Below, piece after piece: positions 7,455-19,620 of a stretch of 64,000 bases of DNA (the stretch's first letter is position 1; every line of letters begins with the position of its first letter). The notes under the pieces were generated by a model, which made no database searches, was not told where the DNA came from, and was given only the letters and a program-made list of their open reading frames with translations. Made by a program: the position numbers and the translations under genes. Origin of the DNA: CAVONB01 sp963697205 (GTDB taxonomy: Bacteria > Pseudomonadota > Alphaproteobacteria > Rhizobiales > Hyphomicrobiaceae); NCBI GenBank assembly GCA_963697205.1, contig CAVONB010000006.1, forward strand, positions 62,001 to 126,000, read 5' to 3'.

Positions 7455-9650
7455 ATGCAGACCAACCTGACAGTCTCCCGCCGCGGCTTCGTGATCGGCG
7501 GCGCATCCGCCACGGCCGGCCTGAGCATCGGCTTTGCGTTGCCGCTCGATAACAAAGGTGGCGTCGCGCTCGCGCGCACCGGCGACACGCCCGAGGTCAA
7601 CGCCTGGGTCGTCATCAAGCCCGACGACACCGTCGTCGTTCGTATCGCCCGCTCCGAGATGGGCCAGGGCACGCTCACCGGCCTCGCCCAGCTTGTTGCC
7701 GAGGAGCTGCAGTGCGACTGGTCGAAGGTGACGGCCGAGTACCCCACACCCGGCGAGAACCTCGCCAGGAAGCGCGTGTGGGGCGACATGTCGACGGGCG
7801 GCAGCCGTGGCATCCGCAATTCCCACGATTACGTCAGGAAGGGCGGTGCAGCCGCCCGCATGATGCTCGTCGCTGCGGCAGCCGCGGAGTGGAAGGTCAC
7901 CGCCGCCGAGTGCGTCGCCGACAACAGCGTCATCACGCACAAGCCGACCGGGCGCACCACGACTTATGGCAAGGTGGCAGCCGCCGCCGCCAAGCTCGCG
8001 CCGCCCGCTGACGCCGAGATCAAGCTCAAGGACCCCAAGGACTGGACGATCGCCGGCAAGCCGCTGAAGCGCCTCGATACCGTCGACAAGCTCAACGGCA
8101 AGCTCGTCTACGCGATCGATCTCAAGCTGCCGGGCATGCTGAACGCCGCGATCAGGGACTGCCCCCACTTCGGCGGCAAGCTCCAGGCCTTCGATGAGGC
8201 GAAGGTCAAGGCAATGCCGGGCGTCAAGCACGTCGTCAAGCTCGGCGACACCGCGCTCGTCGTCGTCGCCGATACGTGGTGGCGCGCCAAGACCGCGCTC
8301 GATGCGGCCAACATCGTTTGGGACAAGGGCCCCAACGCCAACGTGTCCAGTGCGACCATCGATGCCACGCTGAAAGCGGGTCTGGATGCGACCGAAGGCG
8401 TCTTCACGCTCACAAAGATGGGCGACGTCGCCGCTGCGCAGGGCGCGGCGGCCAAGACGGTGGAGGCCGACTACGCCACACCGTTTCTCAATCACGCCAC
8501 CATGGAGCCGATGAACTGCACGGCGAAGTGGACGCCCGAGAGGTGCGAGGTCTGGGTCGCCTCGCAGAATGGTGAGGCCTCGCTGGCCGCTTGCGCATCC
8601 GCCGCCGGCCTCAAACCCTCGCAATGTGAGGTCTACAAGCACCACCTCGGCGGCGGCTTCGGCCGGCGCGGCATGCAGGACTACGTGACGAAGGCCGTGC
8701 AGGCCGCAAAGCAGCTGCCCGGCGTGCCGATCAAGATGATCTGGTCGCGCGAGGAGGACATGGTGCATGGCCGCTATCGGCCCATCACCCAGGCGCGGCT
8801 CAAGGGCACGCTCGACGCCAACGGCGACCTGACGTCGCTCACCTTGCGCATCTCCGGTCAGTCGATCCTCGCCAATGTCCGCCCCGCCGCGCTCAAGGAC
8901 GGCATGGACCCCCTCCAGTTCCAGGGCCTGCATCCTGCGGCAGGCGCCGGCTTCGGCGAGCTCGGATACACGATCCCGAACCTCGTCATCGACCACGCTA
9001 TGCGCAACACGCATGTACCGCCGGGCTTCTGGCGCGGCGTCAACCACAACCAGAATGCTTTCTATCTCGAAAGCTTCATCGACGAGCTCGCGCACACCGC
9101 CGGCAAGGACCCGCTCGCCTTCCGCCGCAAGCTGATGGCGAACCATCCCAAGCATCTGGCGGTCCTGAACGCGGTGGCCGAAAAGGCCGGCTGGGACAAA
9201 CCCGCCCCGCAAGGCGTCTTCCGCGGGCTGTGCCAGCACGCGGGCTTCGGCTCCTTCTGCGCCGCCGTCGCCGAGATCACCATGCGCCCCAACGGCAAGG
9301 TCAAGGTCGAGCGTTTGGTCATGGGCACCGACTGCGGCACCGCGGTTAATCCCGACCAGATCGCCGCGCAGGTCGAAGGTTCCGTCGTCTACGGCCTCGG
9401 CGCCGCGTTCTATCAGGAGAACACGGTCAAGGACGGCCGTATCGTCGAGGAGAACTTCGACACCTTCGAAACGCTGCTGATCGATGCCATGCCGAAGATC
9501 GACACCGTGCTGGTGCCCTCCGGCGGCTTCTGGGGCGGCGTCGGCGAGCCGACTATCATGGTGGCGGCGCCCGCCGTCATGAACGCGATCTTCGCCGCCA
9601 CCGGCAAGCGCGTGCGCACGCTGCCGCTGAAGCACCACAACCTGGTGTGA
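7455..9650 (+). CDS. molybdopterin-binding large subunit, isoquinoline 1-oxidoreductase beta type, Tat-exported
   Basis: 731 residues, normal for the IorB branch. The N-terminus has a twin-arginine signal (SRRGFVIGGASATAG), so the assembled enzyme should work in the periplasm. Family motifs include the molybdopterin loop HHLGGGFGRRGMQDYV and, near the C-terminus, GVGEPTIMVAAPAVMNAI with the active-site glutamate. Family members hydroxylate N-heterocycles or oxidise aldehydes; the substrate is not readable here. The stop codon overlaps the GTG start of soxX by four bases (9647-9650), which implies translational coupling to the Sox genes. The start is ATG 7455, after GGGAGAGAG. Confidence 0.9.
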   Translation: MQTNLTVSRRGFVIGGASATAGLSIGFALPLDNKGGVALARTGDTPEVNAWVVIKPDDTVVVRIARSEMGQGTLTGLAQLVAEELQCDWSKVTAEYPTPGENLARKRVWGDMSTGGSRGIRNSHDYVRKGGAAARMMLVAAAAAEWKVTAAECVADNSVITHKPTGRTTTYGKVAAAAAKLAPPADAEIKLKDPKDWTIAGKPLKRLDTVDKLNGKLVYAIDLKLPGMLNAAIRDCPHFGGKLQAFDEAKVKAMPGVKHVVKLGDTALVVVADTWWRAKTALDAANIVWDKGPNANVSSATIDATLKAGLDATEGVFTLTKMGDVAAAQGAAAKTVEADYATPFLNHATMEPMNCTAKWTPERCEVWVASQNGEASLAACASAAGLKPSQCEVYKHHLGGGFGRRGMQDYVTKAVQAAKQLPGVPIKMIWSREEDMVHGRYRPITQARLKGTLDANGDLTSLTLRISGQSILANVRPAALKDGMDPLQFQGLHPAAGAGFGELGYTIPNLVIDHAMRNTHVPPGFWRGVNHNQNAFYLESFIDELAHTAGKDPLAFRRKLMANHPKHLAVLNAVAEKAGWDKPAPQGVFRGLCQHAGFGSFCAAVAEITMRPNGKVKVERLVMGTDCGTAVNPDQIAAQVEGSVVYGLGAAFYQENTVKDGRIVEENFDTFETLLIDAMPKIDTVLVPSGGFWGGVGEPTIMVAAPAVMNAIFAATGKRVRTLPLKHHNLV

Positions 9651-10138
9651 GGCGCGCCGTGCGTCCGCGCGCACGCGCCATTGCAGCCGCCGCCGCACTG
9701 GCGGTTGCGGGCGCCGGTCAGGCCGCGGCACAAGCTGAGGCACAGGCCAGCCAACCGCTCGCGCCTGTCGCCATCGTGGGCGACGCCATTGCAGCGCCGC
9801 TCGCCGGGCGCGTGGGCGACGCCACCCGCGGTCAGGCGATCGTGCGCGACCGGGAGACAGGGAATTGCCTCATCTGCCACCGCATACCCGAGCCCTCGGA
9901 GCGCTTCATGGGCGATCTCGGCCCCGATCTGGCCGGCGTCGGCCGGCGCCTCACGCCGGCGCAGCTGCGCTTGCGCCTTGTCGACCAGAGCCGCATCAAT
10001 CCTGCCACGCTGATGCCGCCCTATTATCGCAACGATCGGCTGACGCGCGTGGCGCCCGAGTATCGGGGTCGCCCCGTCCTCGACGCGCAAGCGATCGAGG
10101 ACGTCGTCATGTATCTGTCGCGCCTGACAGGCGACTGA
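9647..10138 (+). CDS. soxX: c-type cytochrome SoxX
   Basis: 163 residues. A signal peptide (about 1-29, ending QAAAQA) leads to a monohaem cytochrome c: CLICH at 74-78, GDLGPDLAGVG, and the methionine ligand in LMPPYY near residue 123, the signature of SoxX. With SoxA it forms the haem-containing SoxXA complex that couples a sulfur compound to the cysteine of SoxY. GTG 9647 overlaps the iorB stop; a second GTG at 9659 is possible. It is followed at 18 bases by soxY. Confidence 0.92.
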   Translation: MRRAVRPRARAIAAAAALAVAGAGQAAAQAEAQASQPLAPVAIVGDAIAAPLAGRVGDATRGQAIVRDRETGNCLICHRIPEPSERFMGDLGPDLAGVGRRLTPAQLRLRLVDQSRINPATLMPPYYRNDRLTRVAPEYRGRPVLDAQAIEDVVMYLSRLTGD

Positions 10139-10156
10139 GCGAGCCGGAGACGCGTC

Positions 10157-10666
10157 ATGCCCGATGAGATCCCCGATCATGGCGCCACGCCCACCACGCG
10201 CCGCCGCGTGCTGACCCATGCGCTAGCGCTCGGCGCAATCCCGATCGCCATCCCGGTCGCCATGCGCTTTGCCACGAACACCGCCCGCGCCGCCGACGGC
10301 GATCAGCTCGCCCGCGCCATTCGCGCCGTCGCCGGTGACGCCAAGGTGGAAGAAGGCCGCGTCCGCCTGGAGCTGCCCGAGCTCGCCGAGAACGGCTTTT
10401 CCGTGCCCCTGACCGTCACCGTCGACAGCCCCATGACGGCCGCCGATCATGTCCGGTCCATCTCTATCGTATCGGAGAAGAACCTCGAGCCCCACGTCGC
10501 CCGCTTCCATCTGGGCCCGCGCACCGGACGCGCCCGCGTGCGCGCCTACATCCGCCTGGCCGACACTCAGCGTATTGCCGCGCTGGCGGAGATGAGCGAC
10601 GGGCGCGTATTCATCGGCGCTGCCGACGTCGTGGTGACGATTTCGGCCTGCACCGACGGCGGCTGA
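10157..10666 (+). CDS. soxY: sulfur carrier subunit SoxY with a non-standard C-terminus
   Basis: 169 residues. A twin-arginine type signal (TTRRRVLTHALALG) is followed by a typical SoxY domain. SoxY normally ends in GGCGG, a flexible arm whose cysteine carries the sulfur intermediate. Here the end reads SACTDGG, so a cysteine (residue 165) is present but sits five residues from the end, without the flanking glycines on its left. The gene is intact in frame and is followed at 12 bases by soxZ, so identity is secure. Whether the arm works the same way is open. Confidence 0.9.
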   Translation: MPDEIPDHGATPTTRRRVLTHALALGAIPIAIPVAMRFATNTARAADGDQLARAIRAVAGDAKVEEGRVRLELPELAENGFSVPLTVTVDSPMTAADHVRSISIVSEKNLEPHVARFHLGPRTGRARVRAYIRLADTQRIAALAEMSDGRVFIGAADVVVTISACTDGG

Positions 10667-10678
10667 GGAGCATCGACC

Positions 10679-10999
10679 ATGAACATCGCCCGCGTCGCCG
10701 TGCCCGAAGCCGCCCGCAAGGGCGACGTCGTCGAGGTCAAGACGCTCTGTCGGCACGTCATGGAAACCGGCTACCGCCGCGACGACATGGGCCGCGCCAT
10801 CCCGCGCGATATCCTGACGTCCTTCGTCGCGACGTGGAACGGCGCAGAAGTGTTCCGCGCCGATCTCTCCCAGGGGATCGCCGCCAACCCCTTCCTGGCC
10901 TTCGACGTAGTCGCGACGCAAACGGGTGAGATCGTCTGCACCTGGACCGACCTCGCCGGAAAGACGGTCGAGGCGCGCGCGCGGATCACCGTCACATGA
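10679..10999 (+). CDS. soxZ: sulfur carrier partner SoxZ
   Basis: 106 residues, the normal SoxZ length. The all-beta domain begins IARVAVPEAARKGDVVEVKTL and continues with HVMETGYR and the IPRDILTSF stretch, which match SoxZ. It has no signal peptide: SoxZ is exported bound to SoxY through the Tat signal of SoxY. Its stop overlaps the soxA start by four bases (10996-10999). Confidence 0.95.
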   Translation: MNIARVAVPEAARKGDVVEVKTLCRHVMETGYRRDDMGRAIPRDILTSFVATWNGAEVFRADLSQGIAANPFLAFDVVATQTGEIVCTWTDLAGKTVEARARITVT

Positions 11000-11823
11000 G
11001 GCCATCGGCCGTGCGCGCCTGGGCCTGGCTCACGTTGTGGGGTGCATTGGCGCTCGTCGTCACCGCGTTCGTGCCACCGGCCTCCGCTGAGCCGCCGGCG
11101 ACGCCAGCCCCCACCCACCTTGCGCCGAAGCGCTCCGGCACCACGTTCCTCGGCCCCGCCTTGCGCGCGCAGCAGTCCGAAGACGGCGCCAATCCCGGCA
11201 TGCTGTGGGTCGCGGAGGGCAGCGAGCTCTGGCGCAAGCCCGAAGGCGCTGCCGGCAAGGCCTGCGCGGGATGCCACGGCGGTGATGCCGCCTCGATGAA
11301 TGGCGTTGCCGCGCGCTATCCAGCCGTCGATGTGGCCAGCGGCGCGCTCATGAATCTGGAGATGCGCATCAACGCCTGCCGCACGCGCCATCAAGAGGCC
11401 GAGCCTCTGGGCTGGGAAACCCAACCGTTGCTCGCGCTGACGGCGTTCGTGGCCCACCAGTCGCGCGGGACGCCGATAGCGGTTGCAACCGATGGCCCCG
11501 CGCGCACGCACCTTGAGGCTGGTCGCCGCTTGTTCACGACCCGCCAGGGTCAGTTGAACCTCGCTTGCGCGCAATGCCACGACGACAGCTGGGGGCGCAG
11601 GCTGCGCGGCGACACGATCAGCCAGGGCCACCCGACGGGCTTTCCCGTCTACCGCATCGAATGGCAGACGCTGGGCTCCCTGCAGCGTCGCCTGCGCGCC
11701 TGCCAGCTCGGCGTGCGCGCCGAGGTGCTCGATTTCGGCGCCCCCGAATACCTCGATCTCGAGCTTTATCTCGCCGCCCGCGCCGAGGGCCTCGCCATCG
11801 AGACCCCGGCTGTCCGGCGGTGA
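10996..11823 (+). CDS. soxA: dihaem cytochrome SoxA
   Basis: 275 residues with a signal peptide (about 1-31). Two haem motifs are present, CAGCH at 90-94 and CAQCH at 191-195, so this is the dihaem form. The second is followed by GRRLRGDTISQGHPTGFPVY and LRRLRACQLG-like sequence; Cys236 is in the position of the cysteine ligand of the active-site haem, which is modified to a persulfide in characterised enzymes. SoxXA attaches thiosulfate or another sulfur donor to SoxY. soxB, soxCD and the sox regulators are not next to it or elsewhere in the window. Confidence 0.93.
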   Translation: MRPSAVRAWAWLTLWGALALVVTAFVPPASAEPPATPAPTHLAPKRSGTTFLGPALRAQQSEDGANPGMLWVAEGSELWRKPEGAAGKACAGCHGGDAASMNGVAARYPAVDVASGALMNLEMRINACRTRHQEAEPLGWETQPLLALTAFVAHQSRGTPIAVATDGPARTHLEAGRRLFTTRQGQLNLACAQCHDDSWGRRLRGDTISQGHPTGFPVYRIEWQTLGSLQRRLRACQLGVRAEVLDFGAPEYLDLELYLAARAEGLAIETPAVRR

Positions 11824-11912
11824 GCCGCCGCGGGCATCCGCGCCATTTCGCTTCAGACCGGCTTGCCCTACTCTCGGCGCCAACCAGAACCGCCCCGAGG
11901 AGACGCACGCCC

Positions 11913-12948
11913 ATGAAAGCCATGGTCCTGGAGGCCTACAACAGCCCCCTCGTTCTGAAGGATCTGCCGACCCCGACGCCCGGTCCCCGCGAGGTGCTGA
12001 TCAAGGTCGACGCCTGCGGCGCGGGCCTCACCCTGCATCACTCCCTGCGCGGCACCAACAAGGCGCCCTTGCCCGCCATTGTCGGCCACGAGGTGGCGGG
12101 CGAGGTTGTGGCGCTGGGTCCCGGTGCCGAAGGCGTCGCCGTCGGCGACAAGGTCACGCTCTACTGCATCCTGACCTGCGGGCGCTGCCGCTTCTGCCTG
12201 TCGGGCCGCGAGTTCGATCTGCGAGGCGAGCCCCGGCATGATCGGCCACGTCACGCCCGGTGGCTTCGCCGAGTACGTCAAGGCGCCCGATCGCAACGTC
12301 ATCAAGCTGCCGCCGGCCCTCGTGGAACGCTACGATCCGGTCAGCACGTCATTCGTCTGTGATGCCGTGGCGACGCCTTACAAGGCCGGCCGACGCGCCC
12401 GCCTCGCACCGTTGGAAAGCTGTGTCGTGATCGGCGCTGCCGGCGGCGTGGGCATTCACATGATCGACGTCGCCCGCATGATGGGCGCGCGCGTCATCGG
12501 CGTCGATCGCGGCGCGACGAAGATGAAGGCAATTGCGGACCTGGGCGCGCACGACGGCATCGATGCCGGTCGCGAGAACATGCCCGATGCCGTCCGCAAG
12601 CTGACGGGCGGCAAGGGCGCCGACGTCGTGATCGACTTCGTTGGCGCCAAGGACACCCTGGAAGCAGGCCTCGCCGCGCTGCGTCACGGTGGCCGCCTCG
12701 TCATTATCGGCCTCACGGCGGGCGCCGCGCCGTCGTTTCTCGCCGCCGCCGTCATGCGCCAGGAGCATGAGATCCTCGGCTCGCGCGGCTTCACCCGCCA
12801 GGAGGTCATCGACACCCTCGATCTGGTGGCGCAAGGCACGCTGCGCCCGGTCGTCAACCACACCTTCCCTCTGGTCGAGGCCAACGACGCCAACGGTCTC
12901 GTCACCCAGGAAGGCAACATCGGCCGCGTGGTTCTGACCATGTCCTGA
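11913..12948 (+). CDS. zinc-dependent alcohol dehydrogenase (one-base frameshift near 12213-12217)
   Basis: 344 residues once repaired. The N-terminal zinc domain has VGHEVAGEVVALGPG and three cysteines of the structural loop in LTCGRCRFCLSGREF; the frame then breaks. Removing one base in ttcga (12213-12217) restores the fourth cysteine and GMIGHVTPGGFAEYV. The NAD domain has VVIGAAGGVGIHMIDVARMMG. It differs from the dehydrogenase at 5639 in sequence and in its Rossmann motif, so it is not a recent duplicate. Position between soxA and coxS suggests it belongs to the same oxidative block, but about 90 bases separate it from soxA. Confidence 0.85.
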
Positions 12949-13213
12949 CGCCAGCGCACCGGTTCGATCCTCCGTCAAAGGTCGAGTGCGCGGGGGCGCG
13001 GGCGCTACCAGATCGGCCTTGAACCCGTCGCACCGCGCCACTACGCTCAGGCCCCGATACCCAGCGGGCGCCCAGGACGCGATGAAGACCGAAGGTCCGA
13101 TGTCGCATCGGCGCCCATTTGAGACGCCAGATGGGTCGACCCGTCAGGCCCCGGCGCGGGAGCGGCGCCGGGCTATAGAGAATGTAACGTCTTCAACTGA
13201 AGGAGGAATGTCC

Positions 13214-13696
13214 GTGCCCCAGGTCAAGATGGAGGTGAACGGCAAAGCGGTGTCGGGCGATGTCGAGCCGAACACGCTGCTTGTCGATTTTCTGCGCAAG
13301 AACCTGTCGCTGACGGGCACCCACGTCGGTTGCGACACCAGCCAGTGCGGCGCCTGCGTGGTGCTGGTGGATGGCAATTCCGTCAAAAGCTGCACGACGC
13401 TGGCTATGCAAGCCGAAGGCGCTAGCGTGGTGACCATCGAAGGTCTGGCCAAGGGCAACGAACTGCACCCCGTCCAGGCCGCCTTCCGCGAGGCACACGG
13501 CCTCCAGTGCGGTTTCTGCACACCGGGCATGGTGATGTCGGCGGTCGATCTGCTTTCCAAGAACAAGAACCCGAGCGAGGACGAGATCCGCAGCTGGCTC
13601 AAGGGCAACATCTGCCGCTGCACCGGCTACCACAACATCGTGAAGGCGATCCAGATCGCCGCCAACACGATGTCGGGCAAAGCCGCCGCCGAGTGA
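13214..13696 (+). CDS. coxS: CO dehydrogenase-like small subunit, [2Fe-2S] protein
   Basis: 160 residues. Two [2Fe-2S] sites are present: GCDTSQCGACVVLVDG with a later cysteine in VKSC, and LQCGFCTPGM with NICRCTGYHNIVKAI, the standard CoxS pattern. The start is decided by the ribosome site: AAGGAGG at 13200-13206 is only one base before ATG 13208 but seven bases before GTG 13214, so GTG 13214 is preferred. It begins the set coxS-L-M, the order usual for form II genes. Confidence 0.9.
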   Translation: MPQVKMEVNGKAVSGDVEPNTLLVDFLRKNLSLTGTHVGCDTSQCGACVVLVDGNSVKSCTTLAMQAEGASVVTIEGLAKGNELHPVQAAFREAHGLQCGFCTPGMVMSAVDLLSKNKNPSEDEIRSWLKGNICRCTGYHNIVKAIQIAANTMSGKAAAE

Positions 13697-13782
13697 GATC
13701 CCAGCCGCTGCGCACCGGCGTCTAACTGGACAGCCCGTTCCGCAGCCATGTCCGCCAAGCTCAAGACTGTCAGGGAGTTCCC

Positions 13783-16160
<2,378 letters not shown>

Positions 16161-16181
16161 TCGATCCGGGAGGACACAAGC

Positions 16182-16979
16182 ATGTACGCTTTCGAATTCG
16201 GCCGGCCGGGCTCCGTCGCCGATGCGGTCGCCGCCGCAGCGAAGTCCGATGAGGCCCGGTATCTCGCCGGTGGCCAGACCCTGCTTCCCACCATGAAGCA
16301 GCGCCTCGCCAAGCCTTCGGTGCTCATCGATCTCGCCAAGGTCGGCGAGTTGAAGGGCATTCATGCCCAGGGCAATGGCCTCGGCATCGGCGCCATGACG
16401 ACGCACGCCGAGGTCGCAACGAGCACGGCCGTCCACGGCGCGATCCCCGCGCTCGCCCAGCTCGCCGGCGGCATCGGCGATCCCCAGGTGCGCCACCGTG
16501 GCACCATCGGCGGCTCGCTCGCCAACAACGATCCCGCCGCCGACTATCCCGCCGCCGTCCTGGCACTCGGCGCCACGATCGTCACCGACAAGCGCCAGAT
16601 CCCGGCCGACCAGTATTTCGCCGGCCTGTTCTCGACGGCGCTGGAGCCCGGCGAGCTGATCACCGCCATCGGCTTCCCCAAGCCCGTGAAGGCCGGCTAC
16701 GCCAAGTTCGAGCAGCGCGCCTCGCGCTATGCACTGGTCGGCGTGTTCGTTGCACAGACGGCCGCCGGCGTGCGCGTCGCCGTGACCGGCTCCGGCAACA
16801 ACGGCGTCTTCCGCGTGCCCGAGCTTGAGAAGGCGCTATCGGCCAACTTCTCGCCCGACGCCTGCAAGGGCATCGCCGTCAAGGCCGACGATATGCTGTC
16901 CGACATCCACGGCTCGGCCGAGTACCGCGCCGCAATGGTGCCGGTGATGGCCGCTCGCGCGGTCGCCGCAGCGAAGTAG
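16182..16979 (+). CDS. coxM: CO dehydrogenase-like FAD-binding subunit
   Basis: 265 residues, slightly short for CoxM. FAD-binding motifs of the family are present: AGGQTLLP near residue 29 and TIGGSLANNDPAADYPAAVL near residue 107. The subunit takes electrons from the iron-sulfur clusters of CoxS and passes them to quinone or another acceptor. GGGAGGA lies 8 bases before the ATG. A terminator follows 26 bases after the stop, so coxS-L-M form a unit. Confidence 0.92.
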   Translation: MYAFEFGRPGSVADAVAAAAKSDEARYLAGGQTLLPTMKQRLAKPSVLIDLAKVGELKGIHAQGNGLGIGAMTTHAEVATSTAVHGAIPALAQLAGGIGDPQVRHRGTIGGSLANNDPAADYPAAVLALGATIVTDKRQIPADQYFAGLFSTALEPGELITAIGFPKPVKAGYAKFEQRASRYALVGVFVAQTAAGVRVAVTGSGNNGVFRVPELEKALSANFSPDACKGIAVKADDMLSDIHGSAEYRAAMVPVMAARAVAAAK

Positions 16980-17005
16980 CCGTCACATCATTTGACATTG
17001 CGTCG

Positions 17006-17031
17006 GAGCCGGGCGATTTGCCCGGCTCTTT
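17006..17031 (+). terminator. Rho-independent terminator after coxM
   Basis: A perfect 9-bp stem GAGCCGGGC / GCCCGGCTC with loop GATTT (17015-17019) is followed by TTTC. The T run is short, so termination may be partial, allowing read-through to coxD. Confidence 0.7.
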
Positions 17032-17069
17032 CGCTCGTGAACCCTCGGCAATCGATTCAGGAGACCATC

Positions 17070-17210
17070 ATGCCCAATATGTCGGACGCACGCCGCAAGC
17101 GCATTCAGGCGCGTCAGCGCAAGTTGCGCAATGAGCAGAGCCGCAACGCCAAGGCCGCCAAGCGCAAGGCGAGGGCCGAAAAGCGCGGCGCCGCGTCAGC
17201 CACCGCCTGA
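17070..17210 (+). CDS. very basic 46-residue protein, unknown
   Basis: A 46-residue frame opens at ATG 17070, 6 bases after CAGGAGA. About 40% of residues are Lys or Arg, arranged as a single amphipathic helix (MPNMSDARRKRIQARQRK and on), with Ala and Gln between. Such proteins may bind nucleic acid. I do not recognise a family. The strong ribosome site and its place between the coxM terminator and coxD argue that it is real; its short length argues caution. Confidence 0.55.
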   Translation: MPNMSDARRKRIQARQRKLRNEQSRNAKAAKRKARAEKRGAASATA

Positions 17211-17426
17211 CGCCGGCGGTCTGCGTCGCCCCGCTGTCCGGCGCGATCCGTCGACGCCGCCGGCAGCCGGTAGGTGATCGCCGTCACGGAGCCCCCGGTC
17301 TGGCCCGCGTCTGGCCAGCGTTTGGCAGGACGAGCGGCCCCGCAGCACTGCGGGGCCCCGCGCTTGCCATCCCGACCGCGCGCCCTATGCTGCGGCGTCT
17401 CCCCGTCTGACCGATCCCGAGCCCCG
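17211..17426. other. intergenic region before coxD with a GC-rich hairpin
   Basis: About 216 bases. A 7-bp stem CCCCGCA / TGCGGGG with loop GCAC lies at 17338-17355, without a T run. I see nothing else. Confidence 0.4.
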
Positions 17427-18353
<927 letters not shown>

Positions 18354-18356
18354 GGC

Positions 18357-19610
18357 ATGTCCACGCCCGAGGGCCCCACACAGGCCCCGCCGGCCGGCCC
18401 GATGCCCCCAGCCGCGCGCGTCCGCCTCGATCCCAACCTCATCGCCGCGGAGGTGGACGGCGGGCGCATCGCCGAGAACATACTCTATTTCGGCCGCCTG
18501 TTGCGGGCCTCCGGCCTGCCGGTCGGCCCCGAGAAGATCGTCACCGCCACCCGCGCCGTGCTGGCGGCAGGCATCGACAACCCCAAGACCCTTTATTGGA
18601 CGCTGCACGCGGTCTTCGTGAACCGGCGCGCCGAGCACGACATCTTCAATCAGGCCTTCCTGATGTTCTGGAAGGATCCGGGCTATCTCGAGCAGATGAT
18701 GGCCCTGATGTTGCCGACCATGAAGGTCGAGCGCGGTGCCGACGACAAGGCGCTGTCGCGACGCCTTGCCGAGAGCCTGTTCAAGGGCAACGAGGAGAAC
18801 GCCCCGCGCGAGGAGCAGGTCGAGGTCGACGCCGTCGGCACGTTCTCCGATCTCGACGTGATGCGCGAGAAGGACTTCGACCAGATGAGCGCGGCCGAGC
18901 TTGCGCTCGCCAAGCGCGCGATCGCCAATCTCAAGCTGATCGCTGAGCCCGTAAGGACGCGCCGCTTCGAGCAGGGGCGCCGCGGCGAGCGCATCGATCT
19001 CCGGCGCATGCTGCGCGAGACCGCCGCCAAGGGCGGCGACAGTCTGATGCCGGCCTTCAAGCGTCGCCGCTGGCGCCGCCCCCCGCTCGTCGTCTTGTGC
19101 GACATCTCCGGCAGCATGGATACCTACGCGCGCGTCTTCCTGCACTTCCTCTACGCACTGACCAACGATCGCGACCGCGTGTCCGCCTTCCTGTTCGGCA
19201 CCAGGCTTTCCAACGTCACCCGCGAGCTAAGGAACCGCGATCCTGATGCGGCCATCGCGAAGGTGTCTCACGGGGTCACGGACTGGTCGGGCGGCACGCG
19301 CATTGGCGCCACGCTCGACGAGTTCAATCGGCGCTGGGCGCGCCGCGTGCTCGGCCAGAACGCGACCGTTCTGCTCTTCACCGACGGTCTCGATCGCGAC
19401 GGCGGCGCCGGCATCGACCGCGCCGCGCGCCGACTTGGCGCCTCTGCCCGTCGTCTGATCTGGCTCAACCCGCTGCTGCGCTGGGACGGCTACGAGCCGT
19501 TGGCGGCAGGTGCGCGAGCGTTGGCCCACCACGTCACCGAGGTCCGTGCCTGTCACAACCTGAAGAGCCTGGCCGACCTTGCCGAGGCGCTCGACCGCCG
19601 CCCGCGTTGA
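18357..19610 (+). CDS. coxE: VWA-domain protein, CoxE-like
   Basis: 417 residues. The N-terminal two thirds are helical and charged; the C-terminal von Willebrand A domain starts near residue 243 and carries the metal-ion site DISGSM (249-254), with SGGT and LFTDGLDRD as the further loops. CoxE proteins act with the CoxD ATPase in maturing the molybdenum site. It follows coxD by three bases. The neighbour on the other side is convergent. Confidence 0.85.
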   Translation: MSTPEGPTQAPPAGPMPPAARVRLDPNLIAAEVDGGRIAENILYFGRLLRASGLPVGPEKIVTATRAVLAAGIDNPKTLYWTLHAVFVNRRAEHDIFNQAFLMFWKDPGYLEQMMALMLPTMKVERGADDKALSRRLAESLFKGNEENAPREEQVEVDAVGTFSDLDVMREKDFDQMSAAELALAKRAIANLKLIAEPVRTRRFEQGRRGERIDLRRMLRETAAKGGDSLMPAFKRRRWRRPPLVVLCDISGSMDTYARVFLHFLYALTNDRDRVSAFLFGTRLSNVTRELRNRDPDAAIAKVSHGVTDWSGGTRIGATLDEFNRRWARRVLGQNATVLLFTDGLDRDGGAGIDRAARRLGASARRLIWLNPLLRWDGYEPLAAGARALAHHVTEVRACHNLKSLADLAEALDRRPR

Positions 19611-19620
19611 CAAGCGACGA

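Noticed and set aside
7263..9743. An 826-codon open frame on the minus strand opposite the molybdenum hydroxylase gene
   Set aside because: It is the antisense shadow of a clear protein-coding gene in high-GC DNA; its translation is Arg/Gly/Asp-rich with no domain.
12955..12980. A tRNA T-loop-like GGTTCGATCC string
   Set aside because: No acceptor stem, D-arm or anticodon arm can be folded around it.
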